A stretch of DNA of 64,000 bases, from contig NZ_CP120983.1 in NCBI RefSeq assembly GCF_030719215.1, forward strand, positions 2,294,001-2,358,000, given 5' to 3'. Position 1 is the stretch's first letter, and each line of letters opens with the position of its first letter. Shown piece by piece: positions 53,337 to 63,543 of the stretch. This stretch comes from Streptomyces sp. Alt3. Lineage in GTDB: Bacteria > Actinomycetota > Actinomycetes > Streptomycetales > Streptomycetaceae. The notes beneath the pieces were generated by a model. That model was not told the DNA's origin. It ran no database searches and worked only from the letters and a program-made list of their open reading frames with translations. Made by a program: the position numbers and the translations under genes.

Positions 53337-54431
53337 CTACTTCACGACGAGCGAGGACCACGACTGGACCCACTGCTCACGGTTCTTGGCGATCTTCTCC
53401 GGGGCCACGGTGGCCGGCCTGTCGACCGTCGCACCGAACTTCGTGAACAGCTCCGGCAGCTTCGCGTCCTTCACCACCGGGTTCACGAACATGTTCAGCG
53501 GCATGTCCTCCTGGAACTGCTTGCTGATCAGGAAGTCCAGCAGCGCCTTGCCGCCCGCCTCGTTCTTCGCGCCGTCCAGCAGACCGGCGAACTCGATCTG
53601 GCGGAAGCAGGTTCCGGTGGCCACACCGGTCGGGGCCTCGGTGGGCCGCGGGTCGGCGTAGAGCACCTCGACGGGCGGGCTGGAGGCGTAGGAGACGACG
53701 AGCGGACGGTCGGCCTCGGCCTTCCTGCCGCCGGCGGAGCCGGAGAACTCGTCGTTGTACGCCTGCTCCCAGCCGTCGACGACCTTGACGCCGTTGTCCT
53801 TCAGCTTCTTCCAGTAGTCCTGGTAACCGGTCTCGCCGTGGGCGGCGACCGTGCCGAGGAGGAAGCCGAGGCCGGGAGACGACGTCGCGGCGTTCTCGGT
53901 GACGAGGAGGTTCTTGTAGGCGGGCTTCAGCAGGTCGTCGAAGGTCTTCGGCGGGTCGAGCTTCCTGTCCGCGAAGTACTTCTTGTCGTAGTTGACACAG
54001 ATGTCACCCGTGTCGACGGGCGTGACCCGGTGCTGGTCGGCGTCGAGCTGGGTGTCGGCCGCGACGCGGTCCAGGCCCTTCGCCTCGTACGGCGTGAACA
54101 GGCCGTTGTCGAGGGCACGGGAGAGCAGGGTGTTGTCGGCACCGAAGAACACGTCGCCCCGCGGAGATCCCTTGGTCAGGATCTCCTGGTTGAGCGCCGC
54201 TCCGGCGTCACCGCTCTTGAGGACCTTGACCTTGTAGCCGGTCTCCTTCGTGAACGCCTTCAGGACGGCGTCCGACGCGTTGAAGGAGTCGTGACTGACC
54301 AGGGTGACGGTCTTCGACCCGGCCCCCGTGCTGTCGGAATTCTGGTCGTCGGAGCCCCCGCAGCCTGCGAGCGCGGTGACACCGAGCGCGGCGGCGAGCG
54401 CGGTCGCCGCGTACTTCGTGGTGGTCTTCAT
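53337..54431 (-). CDS. thiB: Thiamine ABC transporter substrate-binding lipoprotein
   Basis: The 364-residue precursor has a signal peptide with lipobox ALAGC (Cys about residue 24). The mature part is TbpA-like: KTVTLVSHDSFNASDAVLKAF, GDVFFGADNTLLSRAL, PVDTGDICVNYDKKYF and SYASSPPVEVLYAD. AGGAGG lies 7 nt before the ATG. The TPP riboswitch in its leader makes thiamine or TPP the probable ligand. First gene of thiB-thiP-thiQ. Confidence 0.9.
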   Translation of the reverse strand: MKTTTKYAATALAAALGVTALAGCGGSDDQNSDSTGAGSKTVTLVSHDSFNASDAVLKAFTKETGYKVKVLKSGDAGAALNQEILTKGSPRGDVFFGADNTLLSRALDNGLFTPYEAKGLDRVAADTQLDADQHRVTPVDTGDICVNYDKKYFADRKLDPPKTFDDLLKPAYKNLLVTENAATSSPGLGFLLGTVAAHGETGYQDYWKKLKDNGVKVVDGWEQAYNDEFSGSAGGRKAEADRPLVVSYASSPPVEVLYADPRPTEAPTGVATGTCFRQIEFAGLLDGAKNEAGGKALLDFLISKQFQEDMPLNMFVNPVVKDAKLPELFTKFGATVDRPATVAPEKIAKNREQWVQSWSSLVVK

Positions 54432-54438
54432 CGTGATT

Positions 54439-54458
54439 CCTCCTGGAGATGACCAGGA
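54439..54458 (-). promoter_or_regulatory. Shine-Dalgarno sequestering stem of the thiB leader
   Basis: TCCTGG (54458-54453) can pair with CCAGGA (54446-54441), hiding most of the AGGAGG (54444-54439) of thiB. A CCCGCTC-GCC-GAGCGGG hairpin lies just upstream. This suggests that the riboswitch acts on translation. Confidence 0.55.
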
Positions 54459-54513
54459 AGAGACGCGGCCCCACCCGCTCGGCGAGCGGGCAGGGCGCAA
54501 CAGCTTGAGTAAG

Positions 54514-54618
54514 GTCCGAACTTCCTACCCGGAATGACCCGGGCGAGGTTCAGAGGGTCTGCGGCCGACCTGTCCTCGGTGCCGCACTCTCAGCGCTGTG
54601 GCGCTCCCCTGTCGGAAT
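54514..54618 (-). promoter_or_regulatory. TPP (THI-element) riboswitch
   Basis: On the minus strand the conserved core is readable: GGGGAGCGCC then GCGCTGAGAG (P2), a variable arm, and CCCTCTGAACCT followed by CCGGGTCATTCCGGGTAGGAAG. Flanking TCCGA and TCGGA close P1. This matches the thiamine pyrophosphate aptamer, which lowers expression of the downstream genes when TPP is plentiful. It precedes thiB. Confidence 0.93.
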
Positions 54619-54699
54619 ATGAAGTTGTTTCCGGGCCAGGCTACACCGGCCGGATCATGCCGGACCGGCCGGATCGTGCCCGCCCGTGGCAACCCCGTC

Positions 54700-55806
54700 T
54701 CAGCGCTCGGAGGCCGCCAGCTGCCCGCATGCCCCGTCGATCTCCTGGCCACGGGTGTCCCGGACGGTGACCGGCACGCCGTGGGCCGCGATGGCCTCGA
54801 CGAACGCCTTCTCGTCCTCGGGCCGCGAGGCGGTCCACTTGGAGCCCGGGGTCGGGTTCAGCGGGATGAGGTTGACGTGCACCCGCTTGCCCTTGAGGAG
54901 TCGGCCCAGCCGGTCGCCCCGCCACGCCTGGTCGTTGATGTCACGGATCAGCGCGTACTCGATGGAGATGCGGCGGCCCGACTTCTCGGCGTACTCCCAG
55001 GCGGCGTCCAGGACCTCGCGGACCTTCCAGCGGGTGTTCACGGGCACGAGGGTGTCGCGCAGCTCGTCGTCCGGGGCGTGCAGGGAGACCGCGAGGCGGC
55101 ACTTGAAGCCCTCGTCGGCGAAGCGCAGCATCGCGGGAACCAGGCCCACGGTGGACACGGTGATCCCGCGCTGCGAGAGCCCCAGGCCGTCCGGCTCCGG
55201 GTCCGTCAGCCGCCGGATCGCCCCGACCACGCGCTTGTAGTTGGCCAGCGGCTCGCCCATGCCCATGAAGACGATGTTGGACAGCCGTGCCGGCCCGCCC
55301 GGGACCTCACCGTCGCGCAGCGCCCGCATGCCGTCCACGATCTGGTGCACGATCTCGGCGGTCGACAGGTTGCGGTCGAGACCGGCCTGCCCGGTCGCGC
55401 AGAACGGGCAGTTCATGCCGCAGCCCGCCTGGGACGAGATACACATGGTCACCCGGTCCGGATACCGCATGAGGACGGACTCGACGAGAGTGCCGTCGTG
55501 CAGCTTCCACAGCGTCTTGCGGGTGGTGTCGTCGTCGCAGCTGATGTGGCGCATGACCGACATGAGGTCGGGGAACATCGCCTCGGCCAGCTTGTCGCGC
55601 GAGGCGGCCGGGATGTTGGTCCACTCCGACGGGTCGTGCGCGTAGCGCGTGAAGTAGTGCTGCGACAGCTGCTTGGCGCGGAAGGGCTTCTCGCCTGTCG
55701 CGGCGACTGCTTCCTTGCGCTCGTCGGGGGTGAGGTCGGCGAGGTGCCGCGGCGGCCGCTTGGCTCCACGGGGCGCGACGAAAGTGAGTTCTCCGGGCTT
55801 AGGCAT
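54700..55806 (-). CDS. rlmN: 23S rRNA A2503 methyltransferase RlmN
   Basis: A radical-SAM enzyme that methylates C2 of A2503 in 23S rRNA and A37 of some tRNAs. The 368-residue protein has the cluster motif CGMNCPFC (CxxxCxxC), [24 protein letters not shown] and the second catalytic cysteine in [14 protein letters not shown] precedes the ATG. It is separated from cdsA by 373 bp holding a terminator. Confidence 0.96.
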   Translation of the reverse strand: MPKPGELTFVAPRGAKRPPRHLADLTPDERKEAVAATGEKPFRAKQLSQHYFTRYAHDPSEWTNIPAASRDKLAEAMFPDLMSVMRHISCDDDTTRKTLWKLHDGTLVESVLMRYPDRVTMCISSQAGCGMNCPFCATGQAGLDRNLSTAEIVHQIVDGMRALRDGEVPGGPARLSNIVFMGMGEPLANYKRVVGAIRRLTDPEPDGLGLSQRGITVSTVGLVPAMLRFADEGFKCRLAVSLHAPDDELRDTLVPVNTRWKVREVLDAAWEYAEKSGRRISIEYALIRDINDQAWRGDRLGRLLKGKRVHVNLIPLNPTPGSKWTASRPEDEKAFVEAIAAHGVPVTVRDTRGQEIDGACGQLAASER

Positions 55807-56179
55807 GGTTCCTCCAGTGTCGCAGACACGCCGTGGTACTCAGGGCCGCCCGCGGACAGGGCAGGACGGGAGAGCCCGCAGGGTCACCGAGGACGGGCCT
55901 TTCGCGGCCCGGGGACGGCCCGTGCCGTGACCGATCGCACTGTCGGACAGCCCGCCGCGTCAGCCCTGGCCCTGCAACGCCACGCGCGTGTGGCGGTGCC
56001 GGGTCCGACGGCCGAGCTCGACGATCCCGCGCGGGTCCGTACCGGCCGCGCGGCCGGTTCTCCGGCGTTGCGGGGCGATTCAGTGCCGAGGAGCGCTCCG
56101 GGCCGTTCTCCTCGGACACAGCGGTGGGGGCCGTCGCCCCGGGCGACGGCCCCCACACACGTCGACGACGGTCCGGCCG
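55807..56179. other. Intergenic region between rlmN and cdsA
   Basis: No gene is supported. The cdsA side holds the terminator at 56124-56156. The remainder presumably contains the rlmN promoter, but I cannot place its hexamers. Confidence 0.5.
56124..56156 (-). terminator. Terminator downstream of cdsA
   Basis: 16-bp arms beginning GTGGGGGCCGTCGCC and ending GGCGACGGCCCCCAC, nearly loop-free at the base, lie 23 bp after the cdsA stop. It closes the frr-cdsA transcript. Confidence 0.9.
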
Positions 56180-57265
56180 TCAGCCGGATCCGACGAACAG
56201 CACCAGCAGCAGCCACACGACCGGCGCGCTCGGCAGGAGCGAGTCGAGCCGGTCCATGATGCCGCCGTGACCGGGCAGCAGCGTGCCCATGTCCTTGATC
56301 CCGAGGTCCCGCTTGATCATGGACTCGCCCAGGTCCCCCAGCGTGGCGCTGGCGGCGACGGCGAGACCCATCAGCAGCCCCTGCCACCAGCTACCGCCGT
56401 CGATCAGGAACTCCATGCACAGGGCGCCGGCCACCATCGCGAAGCCGACCGCGCCGAGGAGACCCTCACGGGTCTTCCCGGGACTGATACGCGGTGCCAG
56501 CTTGTGCGTGCCGAAGCGCCAGCCGACGGCGTACGCACCGGTGTCGCTGACCACGGTCAGCAGCAGGAAGGTCAGCACCCTCCACGCACCGTCGTCCGCG
56601 GTGAGCATCATCGCGACGAACGTGGCCAGGAACGGGACGTAGAACACCGCGAAGACGCCGGCCGTGACGTCCTTGAGGTAGCCCTCGGGGGGCTCCGTCA
56701 TGCGCCACACGAGCACCGCGAGTGCCGTGAGCGCCATGGCGACCCAGGCGCCCTCCGCCTCCCGCACGTAGCCGGCCACCACCATCGCGGCGCCGCCGAC
56801 GGCGAGCGGCACGAGGGGGGCGTTGATGCCCTTGCGCTCCTTGAGACGGGAGGTGAGCTCCCAGAGACCGACCACCACCGCCGCCACGACCACGCCGACG
56901 AAGACGGCCTTCACGATGAAGAGGGAGCCGACGACGAGAGCGCCGAGGCCGACACCGACGCCTATGGCGGCGCGGAGGTCACGCCCCGCGCGCTTCTTCT
57001 GCGGCGGGGACGGCAGCGGGGTCGACATGGGCTCCTGCGGCTTCTCGTCACGGAACAGGGGGCCGCTGACGCGCGCGGCTTCCCTGTCCCGGTCGTCGCG
57101 GTCGTCAGCGTCTCTACCTGCGTCGGGAACGTCCGGCACGATGGGCATGGGCCGAGTCTGCTGGGCGGCGTGCACATCGTAGGCAGGACCCGCCGGAGGG
57201 GCCCCCATCTCGGGCGTGCTCCGGTAACCGGCTCCCTGCGGGGCGCCCCAGGAAGAGTCGTTCAT
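56180..57265 (-). CDS. cdsA: Phosphatidate cytidylyltransferase
   Basis: CdsA makes CDP-diacylglycerol from CTP and phosphatidate in the membrane. The 361-residue protein has about 95 hydrophilic N-terminal residues (common in actinobacteria), then eight or so helices and the CTP-transferase signature SATLGDLGESMIKRDLGIKD followed by LPGHGGIMDRLDSL. The ATG shares one base with the frr stop (TGATG), which indicates coupling. Confidence 0.95.
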   Translation of the reverse strand: MNDSSWGAPQGAGYRSTPEMGAPPAGPAYDVHAAQQTRPMPIVPDVPDAGRDADDRDDRDREAARVSGPLFRDEKPQEPMSTPLPSPPQKKRAGRDLRAAIGVGVGLGALVVGSLFIVKAVFVGVVVAAVVVGLWELTSRLKERKGINAPLVPLAVGGAAMVVAGYVREAEGAWVAMALTALAVLVWRMTEPPEGYLKDVTAGVFAVFYVPFLATFVAMMLTADDGAWRVLTFLLLTVVSDTGAYAVGWRFGTHKLAPRISPGKTREGLLGAVGFAMVAGALCMEFLIDGGSWWQGLLMGLAVAASATLGDLGESMIKRDLGIKDMGTLLPGHGGIMDRLDSLLPSAPVVWLLLVLFVGSG

Positions 57266-57825
57266 CAGACTTCGAGCAGCTCGGCTTCCTTGTGCTTGAG
57301 CAGCTCGTCCACCTGCGCGACGTACTTCGCGGTGGTGTCGTCGAGCTCCTTCTCCGCGCGGCGGACCTCGTCCTCGCCGGACTCCTTGTCCTTGACGAGC
57401 TTGTCGAGCGACTCCTTGGCCTTGCGGCGGATGGAGCGGATCGAGATCTTGGAGTCCTCGGCCTTGGTCTTGGCGACCTTGATGTACTCCTTGCGGCGGT
57501 CCTGAGTGAGCTCGGGGAACGTCACACGGATGATGTTGCCGTCGTTGCTCGGGTTGACGCCGAGGTCGGAGTCACGGATCGCCTGCTCGATGTTGCGCAG
57601 CGCGGTCTTGTCGAACGGGGTCACCACGGCCATCCGCGGCTCGGGGACCGAGAACGAGGCCAGCTGGTTGATCGGGGTCAGCGCGCCGTAGTAGTCGGCG
57701 ACGATCTTGTTGAACATCGCCGGGTGCGCACGGCCGGTACGGATCGCGGCGAAGTCCTCTTTCGCGACCACGACGGCCTTCTCCATCTTCTCCTCGGCCT
57801 CGAGGAGGATTTCTTCGATCACCAC
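57265..57825 (-). CDS. frr: Ribosome recycling factor
   Basis: RRF splits post-termination ribosomes together with EF-G. The 186-residue length is standard. Seen: [20 protein letters not shown], the [14 protein letters not shown] segment, and [23 protein letters not shown]... of the coiled three-helix stem. The start is GTG. It lies in the usual pyrH-frr-cdsA order, 112 bp after pyrH. Confidence 0.97.
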   Translation of the reverse strand: MVIEEILLEAEEKMEKAVVVAKEDFAAIRTGRAHPAMFNKIVADYYGALTPINQLASFSVPEPRMAVVTPFDKTALRNIEQAIRDSDLGVNPSNDGNIIRVTFPELTQDRRKEYIKVAKTKAEDSKISIRSIRRKAKESLDKLVKDKESGEDEVRRAEKELDDTTAKYVAQVDELLKHKEAELLEV

Positions 57826-57937
57826 GTGCTCCTGCGTGTCTTGAGCGGACCCGGCATCGTCGGGTCCTGCGGATCCTGCGTCGCGTCCTCACCTGCACGG
57901 TGTCCGACCGGCAGGCCGTTGTCCATCTTGTGGGCCG

Positions 57938-58714
57938 TCAGGCCCGGGTGCTCCGGTCGCTCACCAGCGTGCCGATCTTCTCACCCTTGACCGCGCGGGC
58001 GATATTGCCCTCCGTGGTCAGCTCGAAGACGAGGATGGGGAGCTGGTTGTCACGGCAGAGGGTGATCGCGGTGGCATCGGCGATCTTGAGGTCACGGGCG
58101 ATCACCTCGCCGTACTCCAGGGCGTCGAACTTCACCGCTCCGGGGTTGGTCCGCGGGTCGGCGTCGTAGACCCCGTCCACGCCGTTCTTCCCCATCAGCA
58201 GCGCCTCGGCGTCGATCTCCAGAGCGCGCTGGGCGGCGGTGGTGTCGGTGGAGAAGTACGGCATGCCCATGCCGGCGCCGAAGATGACGACGCGCCCCTT
58301 CTCCAGGTGCCGCACGGCACGGAGGGGGATGTACGGCTCGGCGACCTGGCCCATGGTGATGGCGGTCTGGACGCGCGAGTCGATGCCCTCCTTCTCCAGG
58401 AAGTCCTGGAGCGCCAGGCAGTTCATGACCGTGCCGAGCATGCCCATGTAGTCGGACCGGGCCCGGTCCATACCGCGCTGCTGGAGCTCGGCACCACGGA
58501 AGAAGTTGCCTCCTCCGATGACCACCGCGATCTCGGCGCCGTCACGTACGACGGCCGCGATCTCGCGGGCGATGGCGTGCACGACGTCGGGGTCGACGCC
58601 GAGGCCGCCGCCGCCGGCGAATGCCTCACCGGACAGCTTCAGCATGAAGCGTCCGGAAATCTTGCCGTCGTCGCGCTTGTCGTCGGCCTGGGTGGCGTCC
58701 GCGCCCTTGTCCAT
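57938..58714 (-). CDS. pyrH: UMP kinase
   Basis: PyrH phosphorylates UMP to UDP. The 258-residue amino-acid-kinase-fold protein shows [54 protein letters not shown] and the DGVYDADPR motif. AGGAGAA precedes ATG 58714. It follows tsf across a strong hairpin. Confidence 0.97.
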   Translation of the reverse strand: MDKGADATQADDKRDDGKISGRFMLKLSGEAFAGGGGLGVDPDVVHAIAREIAAVVRDGAEIAVVIGGGNFFRGAELQQRGMDRARSDYMGMLGTVMNCLALQDFLEKEGIDSRVQTAITMGQVAEPYIPLRAVRHLEKGRVVIFGAGMGMPYFSTDTTAAQRALEIDAEALLMGKNGVDGVYDADPRTNPGAVKFDALEYGEVIARDLKIADATAITLCRDNQLPILVFELTTEGNIARAVKGEKIGTLVSDRSTRA

Positions 58715-58742
58715 GGAAATTCTCCTCGTGCACATACGAAGA

Positions 58743-58786
58743 AGGCCATTGCCGGTGGGTCTGGTGTCCCTCAGCGGCAATGGCCT
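58743..58786 (-). terminator. Hairpin between tsf and pyrH
   Basis: 12-bp arms AGGCCATTGCCG (58743-58754) and CGGCAATGGCCT (58775-58786) with a 20-nt loop. It probably terminates or attenuates rpsB-tsf transcription before pyrH. Confidence 0.75.
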
Positions 58787-58872
58787 CCTCGTCAGATCTG
58801 CGGTCGTCCGGCATGAGTGCGGCCGTCGACTGCACTAGACCCTATCGGGTCCACCGTTGTTCGCGGACGGAC

Positions 58873-59709
58873 TCAGATGCCGACCTTGATACGCGCGAAG
58901 CGCTTCAGGGCGACACCGGCCTCGTCCAGGACCTTCTGGACGGACTTCTTGCTGTCCAGCGCGTAGGGCTGGCCGAGGAGGGTGGCCTCCTTGAAGAAGC
59001 CGTTGACGCGACCCTCGACGATCTTCGGGAGCGCGGCTTCGGGCTTGCCCTCGGCGCGGGTGGTCTCCTCGGCGACGCGGCGCTCGGCCTCGACGACCTC
59101 GGCGGGGACGTCCTCGCGGGACAGGTACTTCGGGGCGAAGGCGGCGATGTGCTGCGCGAGGCCCTTGGCCAGCTCGGCGTCGGCCTTGTCCAGCTCGACC
59201 ATGACACCGATCTGCGGCGGCAGGTCGGGCATCGTGCGGTGCATGTAGACGGAGACGAACGCGCCGTCGAACTGCGCGAAGCGGTCCAGGACGATCTTCT
59301 CGCCGAGGTTGGCGTTGGCCTCGTCCACGAATGCCTGAACGGTCTTGCCCGGCTCGATCTCCGAGGCGAGGAGCGCCTCGATGTCGGCCGGGGAGGTCGC
59401 GGCGACGTGCGCGGCGAGCGTGTTGGCGACGGCCTGGAACTTGTCGCCCTTGGCGACGAAGTCCGTCTCGCACTTCAGCTCGACGAGGACGCCGGACGTC
59501 TTGTCCTCGGAGACGAGGGAGACGACGGCACCGTTCTCGGCGGAACGGCCCTCGCGCTTGGCGACGCCCTTCTGACCCTTGATGCGGAGCGCCTCGACAG
59601 CGCCGTCGACGTTGCCGTCGGCCTCGTCGAGCGCCTTCTTGCAGTCCATCATGCCGGCGCCGGTGAGCTCGCGGAGCTTCTTGACGTCAGCGGCGGTGTA
59701 GTTCGCCAT
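58873..59709 (-). CDS. tsf: Elongation factor Ts
   Basis: EF-Ts is the nucleotide exchange factor of EF-Tu. The 278-residue protein has the UBA-like N-terminus NYTAADVKKLRELTGAGMMDCKKAL, the TDFV-like core CETDFVAKGDKF and two further core subdomains ending KRFARIKVGI. The ATG at 59709 follows GAGAGAA. It is preceded by rpsB and a hairpin. Confidence 0.97.
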   Translation of the reverse strand: MANYTAADVKKLRELTGAGMMDCKKALDEADGNVDGAVEALRIKGQKGVAKREGRSAENGAVVSLVSEDKTSGVLVELKCETDFVAKGDKFQAVANTLAAHVAATSPADIEALLASEIEPGKTVQAFVDEANANLGEKIVLDRFAQFDGAFVSVYMHRTMPDLPPQIGVMVELDKADAELAKGLAQHIAAFAPKYLSREDVPAEVVEAERRVAEETTRAEGKPEAALPKIVEGRVNGFFKEATLLGQPYALDSKKSVQKVLDEAGVALKRFARIKVGI

Positions 59710-59750
59710 GAGTCTGTTTCTCTCTCGAAGTCTGAAAGATCTACGGGTCA

Positions 59751-59787
59751 ACGGCGGGGGCGGTGCCAGTGCACCGGCCCCCGCCGT
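59751..59787 (-). terminator. Hairpin between rpsB and tsf
   Basis: Arms ACGGCGGGGGC-GGTGC and GCACC-G-GCCCCCGCCGT enclose a CAGT loop. It lies 24 bp after the rpsB stop and is probably an attenuator setting the S2 to EF-Ts ratio, since tsf needs read-through. Confidence 0.75.
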
Positions 59788-59810
59788 CATTCAGCCGTGA
59801 CTGACGGGTG

Positions 59811-60758
59811 TCAGGCCTGCTCGGCGTCCGCGGCCGGAGCCTCGGCAGCGGTCTCGACCTGCTCGGCAGCGGTCTCGGCCTCGGCCTGCTCGGCAGCGGC
59901 GGCGGCCGGCTCGGCGTCGGCGGCCTTCTCGGTCTCGGCGGAGGACTGGACCTCGTCCGTGCCCTCGGCGTCAGCCTTCTTGTCGCCCGCGAGCAGGTCG
60001 CGCTCCCACTCGGCGAGGGGCTCGCCGGCGGCCTTCTCGCCCGGCTTCGAGTCACCGGTGGCGGCACCGGAGCGGGCGATGAGGCCCTCGGCGACGGCGT
60101 CGGCGATCACGCGGGTGAGCAGGGTGACGGAGCGGATCGCGTCGTCGTTGCCCGGAATCTTGTAGTCGACCTCGTCGGGGTCGCAGTTGGTGTCGAGGAT
60201 CGCGACGACCGGGATGTGGAGCTTGCGCGCCTCACCGACGGCGATGTGCTCCTTCTTGGTGTCGACGATCCAGACGGCGCTCGGCACCTTCTGCATCTCG
60301 CGGATACCACCGAGGGTCTTCTCCAGCTTGGCCTTCTCGCGGGAGAGGACCAGGAGCTCCTTCTTGGTGAGGCCGGAGGCGGCCACGTCCTCGAAGTCGA
60401 TGAGCTCGAGCTCCTTCAGACGCTGAAGGCGCTTGTAGACGGTGGAGAAGTTGGTGAGCATGCCACCGAGCCAACGCTGGTTGACGTACGGCATGCCGAC
60501 GCGCGTCGCCTGCTCGGCGATGGCCTCCTGGGCCTGCTTCTTCGTACCCACGAACATGATGGAGCCGCCGTGGGCGACGGTCTCCTTGACGAACTCGTAG
60601 GCGCGGTCGATGTACGACAGCGACTGGAGCAGGTCGATGATGTAGATGCCGTTGCGCTCGGTGAAGATGAAGCGCTTCATCTTCGGGTTCCAGCGACGGG
60701 TCTGGTGACCGAAGTGGACGCCGCTTTCCAGCAGCTCCCGCATCGTGACGACGGCCAT
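59811..60758 (-). CDS. rpsB: 30S ribosomal protein S2
   Basis: S2 binds the 30S head/body junction. The 315-residue protein has the canonical core ([47 protein letters not shown]). It then carries an Ala/Glu-rich acidic tail of about 60 residues, longer than in E. coli but usual in Streptomyces. GGAG precedes ATG 60758. Confidence 0.97.
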   Translation of the reverse strand: MAVVTMRELLESGVHFGHQTRRWNPKMKRFIFTERNGIYIIDLLQSLSYIDRAYEFVKETVAHGGSIMFVGTKKQAQEAIAEQATRVGMPYVNQRWLGGMLTNFSTVYKRLQRLKELELIDFEDVAASGLTKKELLVLSREKAKLEKTLGGIREMQKVPSAVWIVDTKKEHIAVGEARKLHIPVVAILDTNCDPDEVDYKIPGNDDAIRSVTLLTRVIADAVAEGLIARSGAATGDSKPGEKAAGEPLAEWERDLLAGDKKADAEGTDEVQSSAETEKAADAEPAAAAAEQAEAETAAEQVETAAEAPAADAEQA

Positions 60759-61037
60759 GGCCGTACTCCTTGAGTTTCTCGGTTGCCGCGACCGCAGGAT
60801 TGCTGTCGCGCCTGACGCCCCTACGCGCCGTGCCACAAGGGACCGAGGAGCGCGGCCACCGTCCGCTGAGAGGGAGGTGGCGGGGCGTGCGAAGTCGACC
60901 CGGTGACCCGGATCGCCAGAAGAAGTGTACGGGACCCGCCGGGTGCCGGGTGACGGCGATGTCCACAACCGCCCGGTCGTCCACAGATCCGGGCCGTGAT
61001 CCCCCGCGGAACCCGTTCCCGGGAGACCGTTTCCCTC

Positions 61038-62090
61038 ATGTGCCGCTCACCTGGAAAGACCTCCGGCCTGCCCGTCGGCGCCCGCCCGGCGACGCCTCCC
61101 ACGTCCGGAGGCCGCCCCGCGCCGCGCTTGCTCCCTCTTGCGGCCGCGCTGCTGGCCGGGCTGCTCACGGCCCTGCCGCTGCCGGTCTCCGCCGGGGCCG
61201 AGGATCCGGGACGGGTGTCGGAGCCGGCGGGGGCGGCGATGTCGTCGGCGGTATCAGCGGTGCCGACCGCCGCGTCGGCATCGGCGCGGGCATCCGAGCA
61301 GGTCACGCCGGTGGCCGACCGGGCCTGGCCGATCGGGGGCCGGGGCAGGCCCCTTGTCGTACGGGGCTGGGAGCCGCCGGCCGGTCCGTACGGGCCGGGC
61401 CACCGCGGAGTCGATCTCGCCGCCCCGCCGGGCACCCCGGTACTGGCGGCGGCCCCGGGCAGGGTCGCCTTCGCGGGGCCGGTCGCGGGGCGGGGTGTGG
61501 TGTCCGTCGGCGTGGCCGGAAGCGGGGAGCCGCCGCTCCGCTTCACGTACGAGCCGGTACGGCCGCTGGTCGCCGAGGGCGACCAGGTGGTCGCTGGGCA
61601 GGTGGTGGGTGCGGTCGGGCCGGAGCCTTCGCACTGCTCCACGGGCTGCCTGCACTGGGGCCTGCGGCGCGGGGAGGTCTACCTCGATCCGCTCTCCCTG
61701 CTGCCCCCGTCACTGCTGCGGCGGGGTCCCTCCCGGCTCCTGCCGGTCTTCGGCGTACCGCTTCCGGGGCAGGGCGCCCCGGGTCCCGCTCAGCCCCGTA
61801 CGCCGCGCAGGACCATGGCCACGGCCGTGTCCGCGACAATGCCCGGTTCCTCCGCCGCGCCCAGCTCGATCCTGCGCACCGCGGCGTCCACCGAGCCCTG
61901 CAGCAGCATGGCCGCGAGCCTCGGCTCGGTGTGGCCCAGGTCGGCGAGGGCCTCGACGATCATGGCGATCAGTCCGCCGTGCGCGGCACGGATCTTCTCC
62001 CGCGCACCCGCGTCCAGCTCGCTCGCGGAGATGGCCACGACCGCGCGGTGCCGCCGGTCCCCGACCAGGTCGAGCTGCCGGCGCACATAG
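61038..62090 (+). CDS. M23 family metallopeptidase (LytM-like), secreted
   Basis: A signal-like hydrophobic stretch ([25 protein letters not shown]) precedes an M23 domain at about residues 110-220 with [25 protein letters not shown] and [12 protein letters not shown]. The first metal His lies in GHRGVD and the last in HWG. Peptidoglycan endopeptidase or a scaffold role is likely. The frame continues about 100 residues past the domain and overlaps the convergent TetR gene by 301 bp. That tail may not be real, or an indel may have removed an earlier stop. The start is uncertain (GTG 60996 possible). Confidence 0.75.
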   Translation: MCRSPGKTSGLPVGARPATPPTSGGRPAPRLLPLAAALLAGLLTALPLPVSAGAEDPGRVSEPAGAAMSSAVSAVPTAASASARASEQVTPVADRAWPIGGRGRPLVVRGWEPPAGPYGPGHRGVDLAAPPGTPVLAAAPGRVAFAGPVAGRGVVSVGVAGSGEPPLRFTYEPVRPLVAEGDQVVAGQVVGAVGPEPSHCSTGCLHWGLRRGEVYLDPLSLLPPSLLRRGPSRLLPVFGVPLPGQGAPGPAQPRTPRRTMATAVSATMPGSSAAPSSILRTAASTEPCSSMAASLGSVWPRSARASTIMAISPPCAARIFSRAPASSSLAEMATTARCRRSPTRSSCRRT

Positions 62091-62371
62091 GCCTCGATCT
62101 TGTCCTCGGGCGTACCGGCCCGCTCCATCGCGTTCTCGACCTCCGCGGCCCAGACGGGGAAGTCGACGGCGCAGAGCTCCTCGACCACGGCGGCACGGGA
62201 ACGGAAGTACTCGTAGACGGAGGACCTCGCGAGGCCGGTGCGCTCGGCGAGGGCGGGGAAGGTCAGCGCCTCCGTACCGCCCTCGGACAGGAGGGAGCGC
62301 GCGGCGTCCAGGAGGGCGCCGCGCTGCATGGTCCGGTGCTCGGCCACGGAGGCCGCTCGAATCCTGGGCAC
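61790..62371 (-). CDS. TetR family transcriptional regulator
   Basis: The 193-residue protein has a TetR HTH at about residues 18-64 (ALLDAARSLLSEGGTEALTFPALAERTGLARSSVYEYFRSR) and a helical ligand domain. Its targets are unknown. It lies between whiG and the M23 gene; the 73-bp gap to whiG is short, so read-through from TetR to whiG is not excluded. Its 3' end overlaps the M23 frame. Confidence 0.92.
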   Translation of the reverse strand: MPRIRAASVAEHRTMQRGALLDAARSLLSEGGTEALTFPALAERTGLARSSVYEYFRSRAAVVEELCAVDFPVWAAEVENAMERAGTPEDKIEAYVRRQLDLVGDRRHRAVVAISASELDAGAREKIRAAHGGLIAMIVEALADLGHTEPRLAAMLLQGSVDAAVRRIELGAAEEPGIVADTAVAMVLRGVRG

Positions 62372-62444
62372 CCGCCCACTCTACGGCGGACCCGGTTCGA
62401 AAGGGGGTCCGCGTCCCTAGCCGGGTGGCCGAAGCAGGTCCGGC

Positions 62445-63281
62445 TCAGCGTCCGGCGTCGGCGAGTTTCGCGCGGAGCTGGAGCACCGACTTGGTGTGGA
62501 TCTGGCTGACCCTGCTCTCGGTCACGCCGAGGACGTTGCCGATCTCGGCGAGGGTGAGGCCCTCGTAGTAGTAGAGCGTGACCACGGTCTTCTCCCGCTC
62601 GGGGAGCGTGTTGATCGCGCGGGCCAGCAGCCGTCTGAGCTCGCGGTCCTCGGCGACCTCGACCGGATTGTCGGCTGCGGTGTCCTCGAGGGTGTCCATC
62701 AGGCTCAGCCTGTCGCCACCCTCACCGCCGACATGCAGCAGCTCCTCCAGCGCCACCACGTTGGCGAGCGACAACTGGCTGAAAACAGCGTGGAGTTCCT
62801 CCAGCGCGACGCCCATCTCCGAGGCGACTTCGGCTTCCGAGGGCGTACGCCGGAGCTGCGCCTCGAGCGTGGCGTAGGCCCGCTCGACGTTGCGCGCCTT
62901 CTGCCGCACGGACCTGGGGATCCAGTCCAGCGCCCGGAGTTCGTCGATCATCGCGCCGCGGATCCTGGTGATCGCGTAGGTCTCGAACTTGATGGCCCGC
63001 TCGATGTCGAACTTCTCGATGGCGTCGATCAGCCCGAAGACACCTGACGAGACGAAGTCCGCCTGTTCCACGTTGGACGGCAGCCCCACGCTGACCCGGC
63101 CGGCGACGTACTTCACCAGGGGCGAGTAGTGCAGGATCAGCTGCTCCCGCAGCCGCCCGTCGCCGGTGGTCTTGTACGAACGCCACAACTCGTCGAGCGA
63201 GGAAGGGGCGGGCGGGCGCACAGTGCCACGCGCAGCCGGTGGTACTGCCGCGCGGTCAGACCCGGAGGTGTGCTGGGGCAT
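62445..63281 (-). CDS. whiG: RNA polymerase sigma factor WhiG
   Basis: WhiG is the FliA-like sigma factor that starts sporulation septation of Streptomyces aerial hyphae. The 278-residue protein has region 2 ([62 protein letters not shown]), region 3 and region 4 ([37 protein letters not shown]). The start at MPQHTSG fits the known WhiG length; upstream frame residues are not conserved-looking. It is held inactive by RsiG with c-di-GMP in studied species. Confidence 0.96.
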   Translation of the reverse strand: MPQHTSGSDRAAVPPAARGTVRPPAPSSLDELWRSYKTTGDGRLREQLILHYSPLVKYVAGRVSVGLPSNVEQADFVSSGVFGLIDAIEKFDIERAIKFETYAITRIRGAMIDELRALDWIPRSVRQKARNVERAYATLEAQLRRTPSEAEVASEMGVALEELHAVFSQLSLANVVALEELLHVGGEGGDRLSLMDTLEDTAADNPVEVAEDRELRRLLARAINTLPEREKTVVTLYYYEGLTLAEIGNVLGVTESRVSQIHTKSVLQLRAKLADAGR

Positions 63282-63543
63282 GTGGTGCCTTGAGCCGTTC
63301 TGATGTGAAGTGCTGGGACGTGTCTCTGGGGCGGATTCCTTGTGAGCGTAGCGTGACTGAGGCGTTGCGGTGCGCGAAGGACTGGGGAACCGTGCGGTGC
63401 GATTACGGTACGGATCCGCCGTCGTTCTCCTGTCTCCGTGGCAGGGGCGGCAACGGAATTCACTGCCGCTCGCACCGCCCCCGAAGGCCTGATCGGGTGC
63501 TGCCGAGCTCACCGGGATCACCTTTTCACCCGAATGCTCCGGG
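63282..63543. other. Intergenic region upstream of whiG
   Basis: This 262-bp region lies between dprA and whiG. It should hold the whiG promoter. No hexamers stand out and no gene is supported. Confidence 0.45.

Noticed and set aside
60959..60985. Two DnaA-box-like 9-mers ending GTCCACA, 18 bp apart
   Set aside because: Each differs from TTGTCCACA, only two occur, and the replication origin genes are not nearby; probably chance or a minor site.
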